Shown here piece after piece: positions 43,083-53,253 of a stretch of DNA of 64,000 bases. The notes under the pieces are model-generated. The model searched no databases and was not told the origin of the DNA. It worked only from the letters and a program-made list of their open reading frames with translations. Position numbers and translations under genes: made by a program. Origin of the DNA: Rhipidocladum racemiflorum (Eukaryota; Streptophyta; Magnoliopsida; Poales; Poaceae); contig CM070588.1 in assembly GCA_036346355.1 (NCBI GenBank), positions 17,221,914 to 17,285,913 on the forward strand. Direction: 5' to 3'. Position 1 is the stretch's first letter. Every line of letters begins with the position of its first letter.

Positions 43083-43727
43083 CTACTTCTTCATCTCTAC
43101 CAATTCTTCGGTGGACATCCGGTAAGGTCTCTTTGCTATCGGTGCTATACCAGGTACTAACTCAATCACAAATTCTATGTCTCTGTCTGGTGGCATTCCA
43201 GGCAAATCTTCAGGAAAGACATCAGGATACTCATTCACCACTGAAACATCTTCTATGCTGATTGCCTTCGTGCTGTTGACCATCAGCTGTCCATCTCGAA
43301 CGGCGGTTGCTTGAAATTCCACTTTTCTTTCACATGGGCCTTCAACTGAGATAATCCTTCGCCCACAATCCAGCACGGCCTTGTGCTTGGATAACCAGTC
43401 CATTCCCAAGATGATATCTAAGGTCTGGGTTTCCAATATAATAAGGTTCGCTAGGAACTCTACCCTATCTATTAATATTCTTACCCCAGAACATCCTACT
43501 TTCATTCGGAGTTCGAAACCAGGGGTTTGAACTAGAAGCATGCATTTAAGTCTTGCAATCTCGAAATCATTCTTAGCAACAAAACCTTGAGATACAAACG
43601 AATGAGAAGCTCCAGAGTCAAACAAAACTGTTGCAGGTACTAAGTTGACAAGTAACTTACCCAGTACGACGTCCGTGGCATTCTGAAGTGCATCTGCGGT
43701 GACATGGTTGACTCGGCCTCTCACCAC
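43083..43727 (-). pseudogene. Element A protease and reverse transcriptase N-terminus
   Basis: Residues 15-115 are an aspartic protease with intact LFDSGASHSFV and the downstream LDIILGMDWLSKHKAVLDC. Then the RT N-terminal region YPDVFPEDLPGMPPDRDIEF and PYRMSTEELVEMKK, ending in a stop where the family continues. The protease releases mature Gag and Pol. Confidence 0.9.
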
Positions 43728-44847
43728 GGTCTGGGGCGCGGCTCTTGGCTGTGTTGTCCCTCGGTTTGCTCCTGGTGCAGGCGTCCTAGCTGGTGTGGAT
43801 CCCAGATTGAAGCGGACAGGGTCACTCCTGCTATCTTCTTAGGGCAACTGTTGGAGAAGTGCCCTGGCTCGTTGCATGTGTAGCATCGTCTCACTGCTCC
43901 CTGTTGACTGCCCGAAGCGGCGTTTCTGGCTGGAGCTGGTGTCTGGTAACCCTGGTTAGCAGGCCTCGGTGCTGGCGACGGTGTCCTTGCTGCATTCTGC
44001 GGCTGGAATCTGAAAAACTGATTTGGCGCAACCCTCAAATGTTGCTGTGCTTCCTGACACGATCCCTGCTGTTGCATCCTGCGCTTCCGGTTCTCATCTA
44101 GTTCCTTGCGCTTGTCCTCAAGGATGAGCGCCTTGTTCACCAACTCTTGGAAATCTGGAAAGGTGTGGGTGATCATTCCCACCTGCAGTCCAGAGTTCAT
44201 TCCCTTCAGGAAGCGAGAATGTCTAGCCTTGTCTGTCGCTACGTCTTCCGGTGTGTAGCGTGCAAGCTGTGTGAACTTGTTTAGGTAATCAGCCACCGGT
44301 GATTACTTTGCTTCAATGCCTTGAATTCTTCCTTCTTTAAGTACATTATTCCCTCCGGCACATGATACTGGCGGAAAGCAGCTGTGAACTCCTCCCAAAT
44401 GATATCCTATGGGTTCTCCTGCGTGGCGCAGAAGTTATCCCACCATTCAGCTGCAATCCCTTCCAACTGATGAGAGGCGTAGAACACCCTCTCATTTCCC
44501 ACACATTGGGTAATATGCAATTTCCTCTCAATTGACCTTAATTAATCATCCGCCTCTAGTGGATTGGCGTTTCCAGAGAAGGTGGGTGGATGAGTCCTAA
44601 TGAATTCTGACAACCTTGAGCCCTGATGCTGTCCTTGATTGACTTGATTAGCGGCGGCCTGAGCAGTGACGTACTGCATCTGCTACATCATGGCATGCAT
44701 CAGCTGAGTCTGTGCAGCAAGAAATGCTCCAAAGTTCTGCATGTCAACTGACGGTGCTGGTTGGGGTGCAGGTGCTCCATTATTGGGGTTCACTACGGAG
44801 CGAGAGCCACTCCCGTTGCCTCCAAGGTTTCCGCGGGTGTTCACCAT
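43721..44847 (-). pseudogene. Element A gag (broken)
   Basis: Starts MVNTRGNLGG at 44847. The N-terminal segment stops at 44683; the capsid domain is split (44531-44346, then 44296 onward with LNKFTQLARYTPEDVATD and LVNKALILEDKRKEL). The nucleocapsid has a classical CCHC knuckle, CYTCNEPGHFSNSC, near 43880-43840. At least three stops interrupt it. Gag forms particles and packages RNA. Confidence 0.85.
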
Positions 44848-45132
44848 CTGTCGATTACTCCAAGGTTTCAGAGATGAGAGGGAAACAAGCATAGACAAGT
44901 ACTAGGGAAACTCATGCGGGGAAAAGGTGTAACTCAAAATCCAACTTTATTAACTAATCAATAATAACTAGGTATGGTTGCTTAGAATGCCTAGGGGCCT
45001 TGCAACACATACCGCACACTCAGCAAGCAATGGAAATCCCAGTCGACTAACACTGGAGTCTAGCACCTCTAAGGGTGACTCTTTATTCAAATACGCGACT
45101 CGGCGAAGGAGTCTCAACTGCAAAACCTATGC

Positions 45133-45901
45133 TCACTCATCGAGAAAACCTCCACTGCCTCCTTCTGGTGGATGTGGCGGCATAGGTGCGAAGCGATCAC
45201 CATGCCCCACAGCGGCAGTTATCGAAGAAACGGCATCATCCTCAGGCTCAGGCTCTGGCTGTGGCGCGGGCTGCGGCTCCTCGGGATCTGGCTCGTGCAG
45301 CTCCAGTACTGGCTCTGGCTCCTGTCCGTACAATGCCATTTCTAGCTCATCAATCCTTCGCAGAAGATGAGACATATACTCCCGAACTTCCTGCAAACTT
45401 TTCTTCTCTTTCTGGACCACCTCACGGGCCTTCTGCAGCTCCTGCACTGTATCATCAAGTGCATCCTCCTGCGCGACGACGAACCTCGCCAAGTGTGTGA
45501 CAGTGACATCTTCATCTTCAATCAGCTCCCGCTCGATCTTGTTGTCTCGGCGTGGGTGGTGACGAAACACCGTGCCTTCCAGCTCTCGAGAATAGGTGCG
45601 AGCAATGTCCCTCATAGCCCAGCGTGACACCTCCTGGATTCCCAACTCAAATGTAGACCTCCCGGGTCAGAAGTAGCATGGGTGATCGAACTGCCTTCTC
45701 TCGAAAGCACATCGTGATCTTGACGTCCCATGACGTGACCAATCCAGCGTGCACTATGGTTGTACCCTGGTAAAGTGGCCTCTTGAAACCTCCAAGTACC
45801 TGCAGCATATGCCACAATTCAGCGGCATAGCCTCCTGCACGCTCGGCGTAGTTGTTCTTCATCAACATCTGCCAAAAGATGCTCGCATAAGAACGCAACA
45901 T
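45133..45901 (-). pseudogene. Element A extra ORF before gag (ORF0-like, one frameshift)
   Basis: Between primer site and gag. ATG at 45901 opens 83 residues (MLRSYASIFWQMLMKNNYAE) to 45650, where a one-base shift moves the frame to 45645-45133. That part has AMRDIARTYSRELEGTVFRH, a coiled coil (DTVQELQKAREVVQKEKKSL) and a Pro/Glu-rich tail (PEPVLELHEPDPEEPQPAPQ). Element B has a diverged homologue at the same place (53254-53895). An ORF upstream of gag has, as I recall, been described for rice RIRE3/RIRE8; its function is unknown. Confidence 0.65.
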
Positions 45902-46065
45902 TTTAAAATCAAAGTGGAAGACAAAAGAACTCAGCAAGGGGTATGAACAAGAAAGAAAGGGGGTAAGTCGAGAATTCATTCATTATCTTGACAACTTTTA
46001 ACTTTAGAAAATAAGTTTTATCCTCACTACGACATTCTAACTACAGGTGAGCCTACAGTCAGTAC

Positions 46066-46078
46066 GGCTCTCATACCA
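46066..46078 (-). other. Primer-binding site of element A
   Basis: Minus strand TGGTATGAGAGCC, one mismatch from the initiator-Met tRNA site TGGTATCAGAGCC, four bases inside the LTR. Confidence 0.8.
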
Positions 46079-46082
46079 CCTC

Positions 46083-46238
46083 TGTCGGGACCCGAATTTG
46101 CAAATCCAGACCCTCTGTGTAGTTAGCACTAGTCCAGGATCACGCTAGTGCACACAGTCTCAACATCAGTACATATCACAGTCATACTCAACGAATAATA
46201 AAGTACTTTATAGAAAGGAAATATAACGGGTTGCTCAA
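46083..46238 (-). repeat. Inner end of element A 5' LTR (left of element B)
   Basis: On plus, begins TGTCGGGACCCG. Element B is inserted after CTCAA at 46238; the LTR resumes at 56375. Contains the stem 46116-46156 (TGTGT..GCACTAG / CTAGTGC-ACACA). Confidence 0.92.
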
Positions 46239-46489
46239 TGTCAAACCCCGGAATAACACCTCCGAAATCCTCTGTGTATTATGTACTAGTCCAGGAAATG
46301 CTAGTACACACAGCAGAAATGAAACCAAAGCATATCCGTCATTCTTTATTAATAATAAATATTCAAAGATACAAATGAAATGGTGCGCAGGCCAACGAAC
46401 AAATAAACGAATAAATGAAAGAAGCGGAAATAAAGATGAATAAATAGAGCCCAATTAATTTGCCACAGGCAATCGACTGGGGGCACGGC

Positions 46490-46527
46490 CTAGTCCAGCT
46501 GGTCCTCACCATCGTGATACTCCTCCT
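46490..46527 (-). other. Putative LTR-encoded terminal coding exon (element B)
   Basis: After CAATTCAG on the minus strand, AG plus 12 codons ending in TAG; with the G left by the 60-nt block it reads EEEYHDGEDQLD and stop. Same phase and acidic character as in family A. Confidence 0.5.
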
Positions 46528-46551
46528 CTGAATTGGTAAATTAAGCAAGGG

Positions 46552-46569
46552 TGAGTACATACGTACTCA
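46552..46569 (-). repeat. Conserved LTR hairpin (element B)
   Basis: TGAGTAC / GTACTCA with a 4-nt loop, followed on the minus strand by CCCTTG and, about 25 nt on, TTCAG. Confidence 0.6.
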
Positions 46570-47647
46570 GCAAACCACATCGGAAATGCAGTATAAATGT
46601 ACGGGTAATCAAAGGATGGCAATATGGTTTGTTTGAGCATAAAGCAACAGTTTAACAACGTTTTTAATAATTTTAAAAGGCATACTTTATTCCAAAATCA
46701 AATCTATACATTTTAACTCAGGAATCACTCCTGGAATTGGCTAAGTTTTACCCATGATGGACTCCCTCCATCCAACATTATTTTCCGAAAATCAAATTTT
46801 AATTTACCAAAGTCTAATCTGAGAATGGCTTGCTCGGCATGCCCATGACCGCGGGCGCGGCTAATCGATTAGTTTGACACTCTGCAGAGGTTGTACAACT
46901 TTACCCACAAGACATAATATTTCCCTTTTATGTCAACACACTTCCTTTGGTGAGTGACAGAGAAAATTATGACAAGGCCCCTATGTTAAATTCGTACATG
47001 TAGTCATGCCCGCTAAGGTTTCACCGCTGAAAGACTCCTCTATTCGTAAGCCCCTCTTGCGCCAGAGTGGCAGCATCTCGCTTTCACCACACCACTACCC
47101 CCATATAGCATGACTGTCCATGAAATGATTTAATAAGGATAGCCAGGTCTGTCCCATTCCAAACTCGTGGTAGTACGGTTAGGCTTTACATTCATGAGAC
47201 CTGCAGGCCAGGTCCTTAATTGACTAGGCGAGACTTTCCACAAACCCAGAACCATGACCTCACCACTTTCCAACCAATTCTCGCCCGGTCTAAGTCATTT
47301 TCATTTTAACCATACTAATCTCCACATTGATACTAACATTGATCACTATAAGTTTCCAATTGAACATGATATCATTTTGGCATAAAGTTCCCCAAAATTT
47401 CCTAAGTTCAGTTCTATGCATGGCTAAGCAATGTCTAACTATTACCATAGTCATAACTCATATTTTTACTAAGGTTACAAGGGAATCGGAATTCAAATGT
47501 CAAAGGTCGCATGTTGAATTTGGATATAACTATCATTTAAAACTAGGTCGAGAAATTAATGTCTATAGTAAATAAGCATGCAATAATTTAAATTCAACAT
47601 ACAAGTTCATAAACTGGGAGCAATATGATCAAGGGAGTGTGACTTGC

Positions 47648-47707
47648 CTGGTTCGACGAGTTGCTGCTCGAAATTGTCGTTTGGGAACTCCTCGGACTCT
47701 CCGTAAT
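47648..47707 (-). other. Putative LTR-encoded coding exon (element B)
   Basis: 60 nt bounded by GCGTAG and GCAAGT on the minus strand: AT plus 19 codons plus G, the same entry and exit phases as the 81-nt block of family A. It reads YGESEEFPNDNFEQQLVEP, acidic. The 5' LTR copy is 55474-55533. Confidence 0.5.
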
Positions 47708-48545
47708 CTACGCGCGAAAAACAACCAAATTCAAATAAGACTCAAAAGAATACAAATAAACCCAAATTGCATTTCAAACTAGCTCTAAATTGAAGTTTGG
47801 GATTTCTAATGAATTTAGGAAAAAGAATGGAGCCAAACGGAGTTCGAACGGGCGAAAACGGGCTCCCGGAAGTTTAAAAACAAATAAAACGGGCTTTTCT
47901 GGATTTTTCGGAATTTTTGAATTATTTTTAAAAAGGAAAATCGGAATTTCTGCGTCATGCTGACGTCAGCAGCCAATTCCAATTTTCAGATTTTATTTTT
48001 AAAACGAAAATCGCTTTATGACGTCAGCATGACGTCATAAAGGTTTTGAAAACTTTTTTTTTCTTTTTCTTTTCCTTCTACCGACAAGGCCCGGTCCACT
48101 CGATCCGTCGCCAAGACGCACGGTATGGCCGAAGCGCGACGGAGCCGAGGGCACGGCCGGCGGAGCGAGGCCGCGGCGACGCCGGCGGGAAGGAAGGAGG
48201 GCGGCGCGCACCGGTGGCGGCGGGCAAAGCGGCGAGGCGAGCTGGAGGGGGCCGGCGTTTCGGGCGGAGCGACCGGTGCGGCCGGGCGGCGGAGCGGAGG
48301 ACGAGGGCGGCGGCGGTGCTCAGGAGGAGCGGGCAGAGGGAGGCGAGGGGGAGGGGCACGAGGATGAGGGGTCTCGTGGGGATTTATAGGGGCGAGAGAC
48401 GCGGCACGCACCAACGAGATCCGCGCGGCGCGAAGGAGGTGGCGGCGGTGCGCTGGCTGCGGCGACGCGGCGGCCACGCGCCCGGGGAAAGCGGAGGCGG
48501 CCGTTGGAGGAGGCGTGCGCGGCGGCAAAAGGTACGGGCGTTACA

Positions 48546-48562
48546 AACCTACCCACCTTAAA
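48546..48562 (-). other. Polypurine tract of element B
   Basis: Minus strand TTTAAGGTGGGTAGGTT directly precedes the 3' LTR. Confidence 0.75.
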
Positions 48563-48590
48563 AGAATCTCGAACCCGAGATTCGGACTGG

Positions 48591-51227
48591 CTAGCAAAAG
48601 AGTTGGGGATACTCGGACTTTAGCTCCTCTTCTTTTTCCCAAGTAGCTTCCTTTTCTGAATGATGACTCCACTGAACCTTGCAGAAACGAATGGTCTTTC
48701 TCCTCATGACATGTTCTGCAGTCTCAAGAATCTTGATCGGATGCTCTTTGTAAGTCAAATCGTTTTGGATCTCGATGTCATCCAACTGTGCCTGCTCAGT
48801 GGGTACTCGAAGGCATTTCTTCAACTGTGACACGTGAAACACATCATGTACTCCTGCCAGCGCTGGGGGTAAACTCAGCTGATAAGCAACTTCTCCCTTC
48901 CTGGACAGTATGGGGTATGGGCCCACATACCGTGGTGCTAGCTTCCCTTTATTTCCAAAGCGTTTCACGCCTCTAAGGGGAGTGACCGTGAGATACACAT
49001 GATCTCCCGGCTCAAAGGCTAGCTCTCTTCGGCGGTTGTCCGCATAGCTTTTCTGCCTGGACTGAGCTATCTTGAGTCTATCTTGTATAAGCTTGACTTT
49101 CTCTTCTGCTTCATTCAGAATACTTGGACCGAACAACTGTCGTTCTCCAACTTGATCCCACAAGAGCGGAGTTCTGCATTTCCTTCCATACAATGCTTCA
49201 AATGGTGACATCTTCAAGCTGGCTTGATAACTATTATTATATGAAAACTCGGCGAATGGGAGACACTTGTCCCAACTGGCTTGATAGTCCAACGCACAAG
49301 CGCGCAACATATCTTCCAAAGATCTCGATTCACACGCTCGATCCTGTCCATCTGCTTGAGGATGGTAAGTCAGACTGAAATTCAGTCGAGTTCCCATGGC
49401 TTCATGTAAACTTTTCCAAAAGTGTGAGGTAAACTGACTGCCTCGATCTGAGACTATCTTCTTAGGAATCCCATGTAGACACACGATCTTGGTTATGTAT
49501 AGCTCGGCCAGTTTATTTCCACCATATCTAGTGTTCACCGGTATGAAGTGGGCTACCTTGGTGAGACGGTCCACAATTACCCAAATGGAATCATAATTTG
49601 TTTGGGTTTTAGGGAGTCCGGCGATGAAATCCATTCCAATTTCTTCCCATTTCCACTCTGGGACTGCTAATGGCTGTAGCAAACCTGCTGGTCTCTGATG
49701 TTGTGCTTTCACCCTCTGACAAACATCACAGCGAGCAATGTACTCTGCAATTTCTCTCTTCATGCTAACCCACCAATATTTTTCCTTCAAATCTTGATAC
49801 ATTTTTGTGCTGCCGGGATGAATAGAGAATGGCGACTCATGTGCTTCCTGAAGAAGTATCTCCTTTATCTCCTTATGGTCCGGCACACACAACCTATTCT
49901 CGAACCATATCACACCTTGTTCATCCTCTGAAAATCCTAGGGACTTTCCTCTTCTCATATTCTTCTTAATTTCTTGGATATCAGCATCTTCTTTTTGAGC
50001 TTCTCTAATCTGATCTCGAAGTGTGGGTTTTACTTCGAGTGCATTCACCGATCCGTGAGTGACAATCTCCAGATTCAACATCTTCATCTCCTGGCATAGC
50101 TCATGCAACCCTTCTCTAACACTGATCATGTTGACATGGCTCTTTCTGCTCAATGCATCAGCTACCACATTGGCTTTCCCTGGATGATAATGAATATCGA
50201 TACCATAATCCTTAATGAACTCTAGCCATCTTCTCTGTCTCAAGTTGAGCTCAGTCTGAGTGAATATGTACTTCAGGCTCTTATGATCCGTGTATATTTC
50301 GCAACGATTACCGATGAGGTAATGTCGCCAAATCATCAAAGCATGCACAATCGCGGCCAGTTCTAAGTCATGAGTAGGATAGTTGCTCTCATGAGGCTTC
50401 AGCTGCCGTGATGCATATGCTACCACTTTTCCTTCTTGCATCAGCACACAACCTAATCCTTGCCGTGAGGCATCACAATAAATCACAAAGTCCTTGTGAA
50501 TATCGGGTAGGATCAGGACTGGTGCTGAGACAAGTCTTTTCTTTAGCTCTTCAAAGCTTTTCTCACAGGATTCTGTCCATTCAAACTTCTTCTCCTTCTT
50601 CAAGAGTTGAGTCATTGGACGCGCAAGCTTGGAGAAACTCTCTATAAATCTCCGGTAATATCCAGCTAATCCCAGAAAGCTTCTAACTTCAGAGACAGAC
50701 TTGGGCTGTTTCCATCCCATCACTGCTTCTACTTTGGCTGGATCCACCGCTACTCCACTTGCGGATACAATGTGTCCAAGAAATCCTACTTCCTTCAGCC
50801 AAAACTCGCACTTGCTGAACTTGGCGTACAGCTGGTGATCCCTGAGCTTTTCCAATATCAATCTCAGGTGAGTCTCGTGCTCCTTCTCATCTCTAGAATA
50901 GATGAGAAAATCATCAATGAACACCACCACAAATTTATCCAGAAATTCCATGAACAGCTTATTCATCATATTCATGAAATAGGCTGGTGCATTGGTCAAC
51001 CCAAATGACATAACTGTGAACTCATAAAGTCCATACCGAGTGGTGAAGGCTGTCTTGGGCACATCTTCAGGTCGGATTTTTAACTGATGATATCCTGACC
51101 GAAGATCTATTTTGGAGAAGACACCTGCTCCCTTTAGCTGATCGAACAAGTCGTCGATCCTGGGTAAGGGATACTTATTCTTAATGGTGACTTCATTAAG
51201 AACTCTGTAATCCACACACATCCTCAT
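48591..51227 (-). CDS. Element B Pol: reverse transcriptase, RNase H, integrase, chromodomain-like tail
   Basis: A continuous 878-residue frame. RT from residue 1 (MRMCVDYRVLNEVTIKNKYP) with catalytic VVFIDDFLIYSRD near residue 105; here the usual ILVYS is FLIYS. RNase H about 245-370 (FVIYCDASRQGLGCVLMQEG, YTDHKSLKYIFTQTELN). Integrase zinc-binding region (HPGSTKMYQDLKEKYWW, CDVCQRVKAQHQRP), core Asp (IGMDFIAGLPKT), second Asp (VSDRGSQFTSHFW). At the Glu the sequence reads DGQDRACESRSLEDML, where the family has a TERVNQ-type motif. The tail RFCKVQWSHHSEKE is chromodomain-like. The N-terminal RT is cut off by the 32-bp disruption at 51245-51276. Confidence 0.93.
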   Translation of the reverse strand: MRMCVDYRVLNEVTIKNKYPLPRIDDLFDQLKGAGVFSKIDLRSGYHQLKIRPEDVPKTAFTTRYGLYEFTVMSFGLTNAPAYFMNMMNKLFMEFLDKFVVVFIDDFLIYSRDEKEHETHLRLILEKLRDHQLYAKFSKCEFWLKEVGFLGHIVSASGVAVDPAKVEAVMGWKQPKSVSEVRSFLGLAGYYRRFIESFSKLARPMTQLLKKEKKFEWTESCEKSFEELKKRLVSAPVLILPDIHKDFVIYCDASRQGLGCVLMQEGKVVAYASRQLKPHESNYPTHDLELAAIVHALMIWRHYLIGNRCEIYTDHKSLKYIFTQTELNLRQRRWLEFIKDYGIDIHYHPGKANVVADALSRKSHVNMISVREGLHELCQEMKMLNLEIVTHGSVNALEVKPTLRDQIREAQKEDADIQEIKKNMRRGKSLGFSEDEQGVIWFENRLCVPDHKEIKEILLQEAHESPFSIHPGSTKMYQDLKEKYWWVSMKREIAEYIARCDVCQRVKAQHQRPAGLLQPLAVPEWKWEEIGMDFIAGLPKTQTNYDSIWVIVDRLTKVAHFIPVNTRYGGNKLAELYITKIVCLHGIPKKIVSDRGSQFTSHFWKSLHEAMGTRLNFSLTYHPQADGQDRACESRSLEDMLRACALDYQASWDKCLPFAEFSYNNSYQASLKMSPFEALYGRKCRTPLLWDQVGERQLFGPSILNEAEEKVKLIQDRLKIAQSRQKSYADNRRRELAFEPGDHVYLTVTPLRGVKRFGNKGKLAPRYVGPYPILSRKGEVAYQLSLPPALAGVHDVFHVSQLKKCLRVPTEQAQLDDIEIQNDLTYKEHPIKILETAEHVMRRKTIRFCKVQWSHHSEKEATWEKEEELKSEYPQLFC

Positions 51228-52057
51228 ACTACCGTCCTTTTTCTTTTTTTTTGAGGGATACTACCGTCCTTTTTCTTGACAAAAAGAACAGGTGCACCCC
51301 AAGGTGATGAACTTGGTTTGACATATCCCTTGTCTTGCAGCTCACGAATTTGCTTCTTTAATTCAGCTAATTCATTTGCGGGCATTCTGTACGGCCTCTT
51401 TGAAATTGGGGCTGTACCAGGGATGAGATCGATTATGAACTCAATATCCTGGTCTGGAGGCATACCGGATAAATCCTCTGGAAAGACATCTGGATATTCC
51501 TGTACGATTGGCACTTGCTCTAAACTTAGGCCCTTGAGCTTATTGAGACTGACTTGCTTCTCCTTACAGTTCTTGGATTCAAATTCAACCTTGATTCCAT
51601 CTTCATTGGTGAGTTCAATAGTCCGATTAGAGCAATTAATTCGGCCCTTATTCTTGGTCAACCAATCCATACCAAGAATCACATCCAAATCCTGGGACTG
51701 CAAAACTATCAAGTTTGCTAGGAATGTCACTTCCTCTATGATCAAAGGAATTTTTGGGCAAATGGAGCTGACTCTTACTTCTAAGCCGGGGGAGCTGACT
51801 ATCATGGGATTGGCAAGAGGAAAGGTGGTTATCCCATGCTTACCCACAAATCGACTAGCAACAAAAGAATGTGAAGCTCCAGAGTCAAATAAAACTGATG
51901 CTGGGACTGAATTTACGAGGAACGTACCGACGACCACATCCGGAGCATCCTGAGCTTCCTCTGCCGTGATATTGTTGACACGGCCTCTGACTGTTGGCAT
52001 TGGCTTTGCTGCTGGAAGAGCTGAAGGGTTGGGTCTTGTCAGTGCTGGTGCTAGCAT
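51224..52057 (-). pseudogene. Element B protease and reverse transcriptase N-terminus (frame broken at end)
   Basis: 277 residues. Protease with intact VLFDSGASHSFVASRFV near residue 60 and LDVILGMDWLTKNKGRINC. Then YPDVFPEDLSGMPPDQDIEF, PYRMPANELAELKKQIREL, SPWGAPVLFVKKKDGS. It should run straight into MRMCVDY at 51227. Instead a small insertion with a 17-bp direct repeat adds 32 bases and shifts the frame, ending PQKKRKRTVV. Confidence 0.9.
51228..51276. repeat. 17-bp direct repeat flanking a 15-bp insert with an A8 tail
   Basis: ACTACCGTCCTTTTTCT at 51228-51244 is repeated at 51260-51276; between them is TTTTTTTTGAGGGAT. On the minus strand this is ATCCCTC followed by A8, flanked by a duplication, as left by a LINE-type retroposition. 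Confidence 0.6.
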
Positions 52058-52059
52058 GG

Positions 52060-53035
52060 CTCTCTTCTTAGGGCACTGATTTGCAAATGTCCCATCTCAT
52101 GACAGTAGTAACACCGACTCGCCGCAGCCTGTAGTCCTCTGGATCTGATTGCCTGCCGGGGCTGGAGGTGGCCTGAAGTTGGGGTTGGCAGGGCGCTGCG
52201 GTGCTACCAATGTCCTGGATGAAGAAGGAACCTAAGGTCTGACATGCTGCGGAGGCTGCGGCATCGTGGTGCGAGGCCTGGGGTGTCCTCCGGGGTTATT
52301 CTTCTGGAAAGCCATCCTTCTCTTGCGACTTTCCATTTCCTGATGCTTGCCCTCCTGGCGAATAGCCTTGTTGACTAACTGCTGGAAGTCAACATAGTCA
52401 TGGGATATGAGCTGAACTGCCAGCTCATCATTCAGTCCCTCAATGAAGCGCTCCTGCTTCGCTTCATCGGTGGCTACGTCTTCTGGAGCATATCTGGCCA
52501 GGTGATTGAACCTGTACAAATATTCCATCACTATGCGTCCTCCCTGACGCAAAGAACGGAACTCCTTCTTCTTAAGTGCAATGACACCTGAAGGAATGTG
52601 AGTGCGGCAGAAAGCTCGCACAAAGTCATCCCAAGTGATAGCTTGAGCGTTCCGGTGAGTAACCCGAAAGTTATCCCACCACTCAGCAGCAGGTCCGCTC
52701 AGCTGATGAGAAGCGAACAAGACTCGCTCTCGATCACTACACTGGATGATGTCCAATTTCTTCTCAATGGTCCTGAGCCAATCATCCGCATCAAGAGGCT
52801 CAGCGCTGCTGGAGAACACCGGAGGCTGGGTTCTCATGAATTCTGGCAACTTGTTCTGCTGGTGATGCTGGTGGGTGGCGGCTTGAGCATTCTGATTATT
52901 GTTGATACTTTGCGCTAACAGTTGGATAAGCTGGTTCTGATTCTCCATCATCTGCTGCCAGGTGGGTCCATCTGCGGGAGGAGGGGGCAATCCTGGCGGA
53001 GGGGGACTGTTGGCGTTGCTACGAGTGTTCACCAT
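52060..53035 (-). pseudogene. Element B gag (one stop, one frameshift)
   Basis: Starts MVNTRSNANSPPPPG at 53035. The capsid domain is complete: LPEFMRTQPPVFSSSAEPLD, DDWLRTIEKKLDIIQCSDRE, SHQLSGPAAEWWDNFRVTHR, FRSLRQGGRIVMEYLYRFNH, VNKAIRQEGKHQEMESRKRR. A stop follows at 52229-52231. The zinc knuckle CYYCHEMGH at about 52110-52080 loses one T, so FANQC is in another frame. Otherwise close to the family. Confidence 0.88.
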
Positions 53036-53253
53036 CTGACGGTTGATGACAAGATTTAGAAAAAGGAAGGAATAAAGTTCTACCCAAAACCCCACACACA
53101 AGCGATAAAACTCCAATAAAACTCCAATTAAATGAACGAACGAATGAATCAAATCTTTATTAAACTTCTAGCAAAAGAAGGCGCCTATTTACAAGAAGTA
53201 ACAACAGCACGCACAACGAAAGAATCAACGTCTAAAGCTATCTAAAGAATGAA

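Larger units (their letters stand above)
46239..48545 (-). repeat. 3' LTR of element B
   Basis: 2307 bp, plus-strand ends TGTCAAACCCCGG and GGGCGTTACA. Contains the 60-nt exon-like block 47648-47707, terminal block 46490-46527, hairpin 46552-46569 and stem 46273-46312. A TATA-like CTATAAATCC lies on the minus strand near 48386. Confidence 0.95.

Noticed and set aside
48046..48561. 171-codon plus-strand Arg/Gly-rich frame in the GC-rich U3 of element B (and 55937-56491)
   Set aside because: Low-complexity GC-rich sequence has few stops by chance. The frame is not kept between the two LTRs of the same element.
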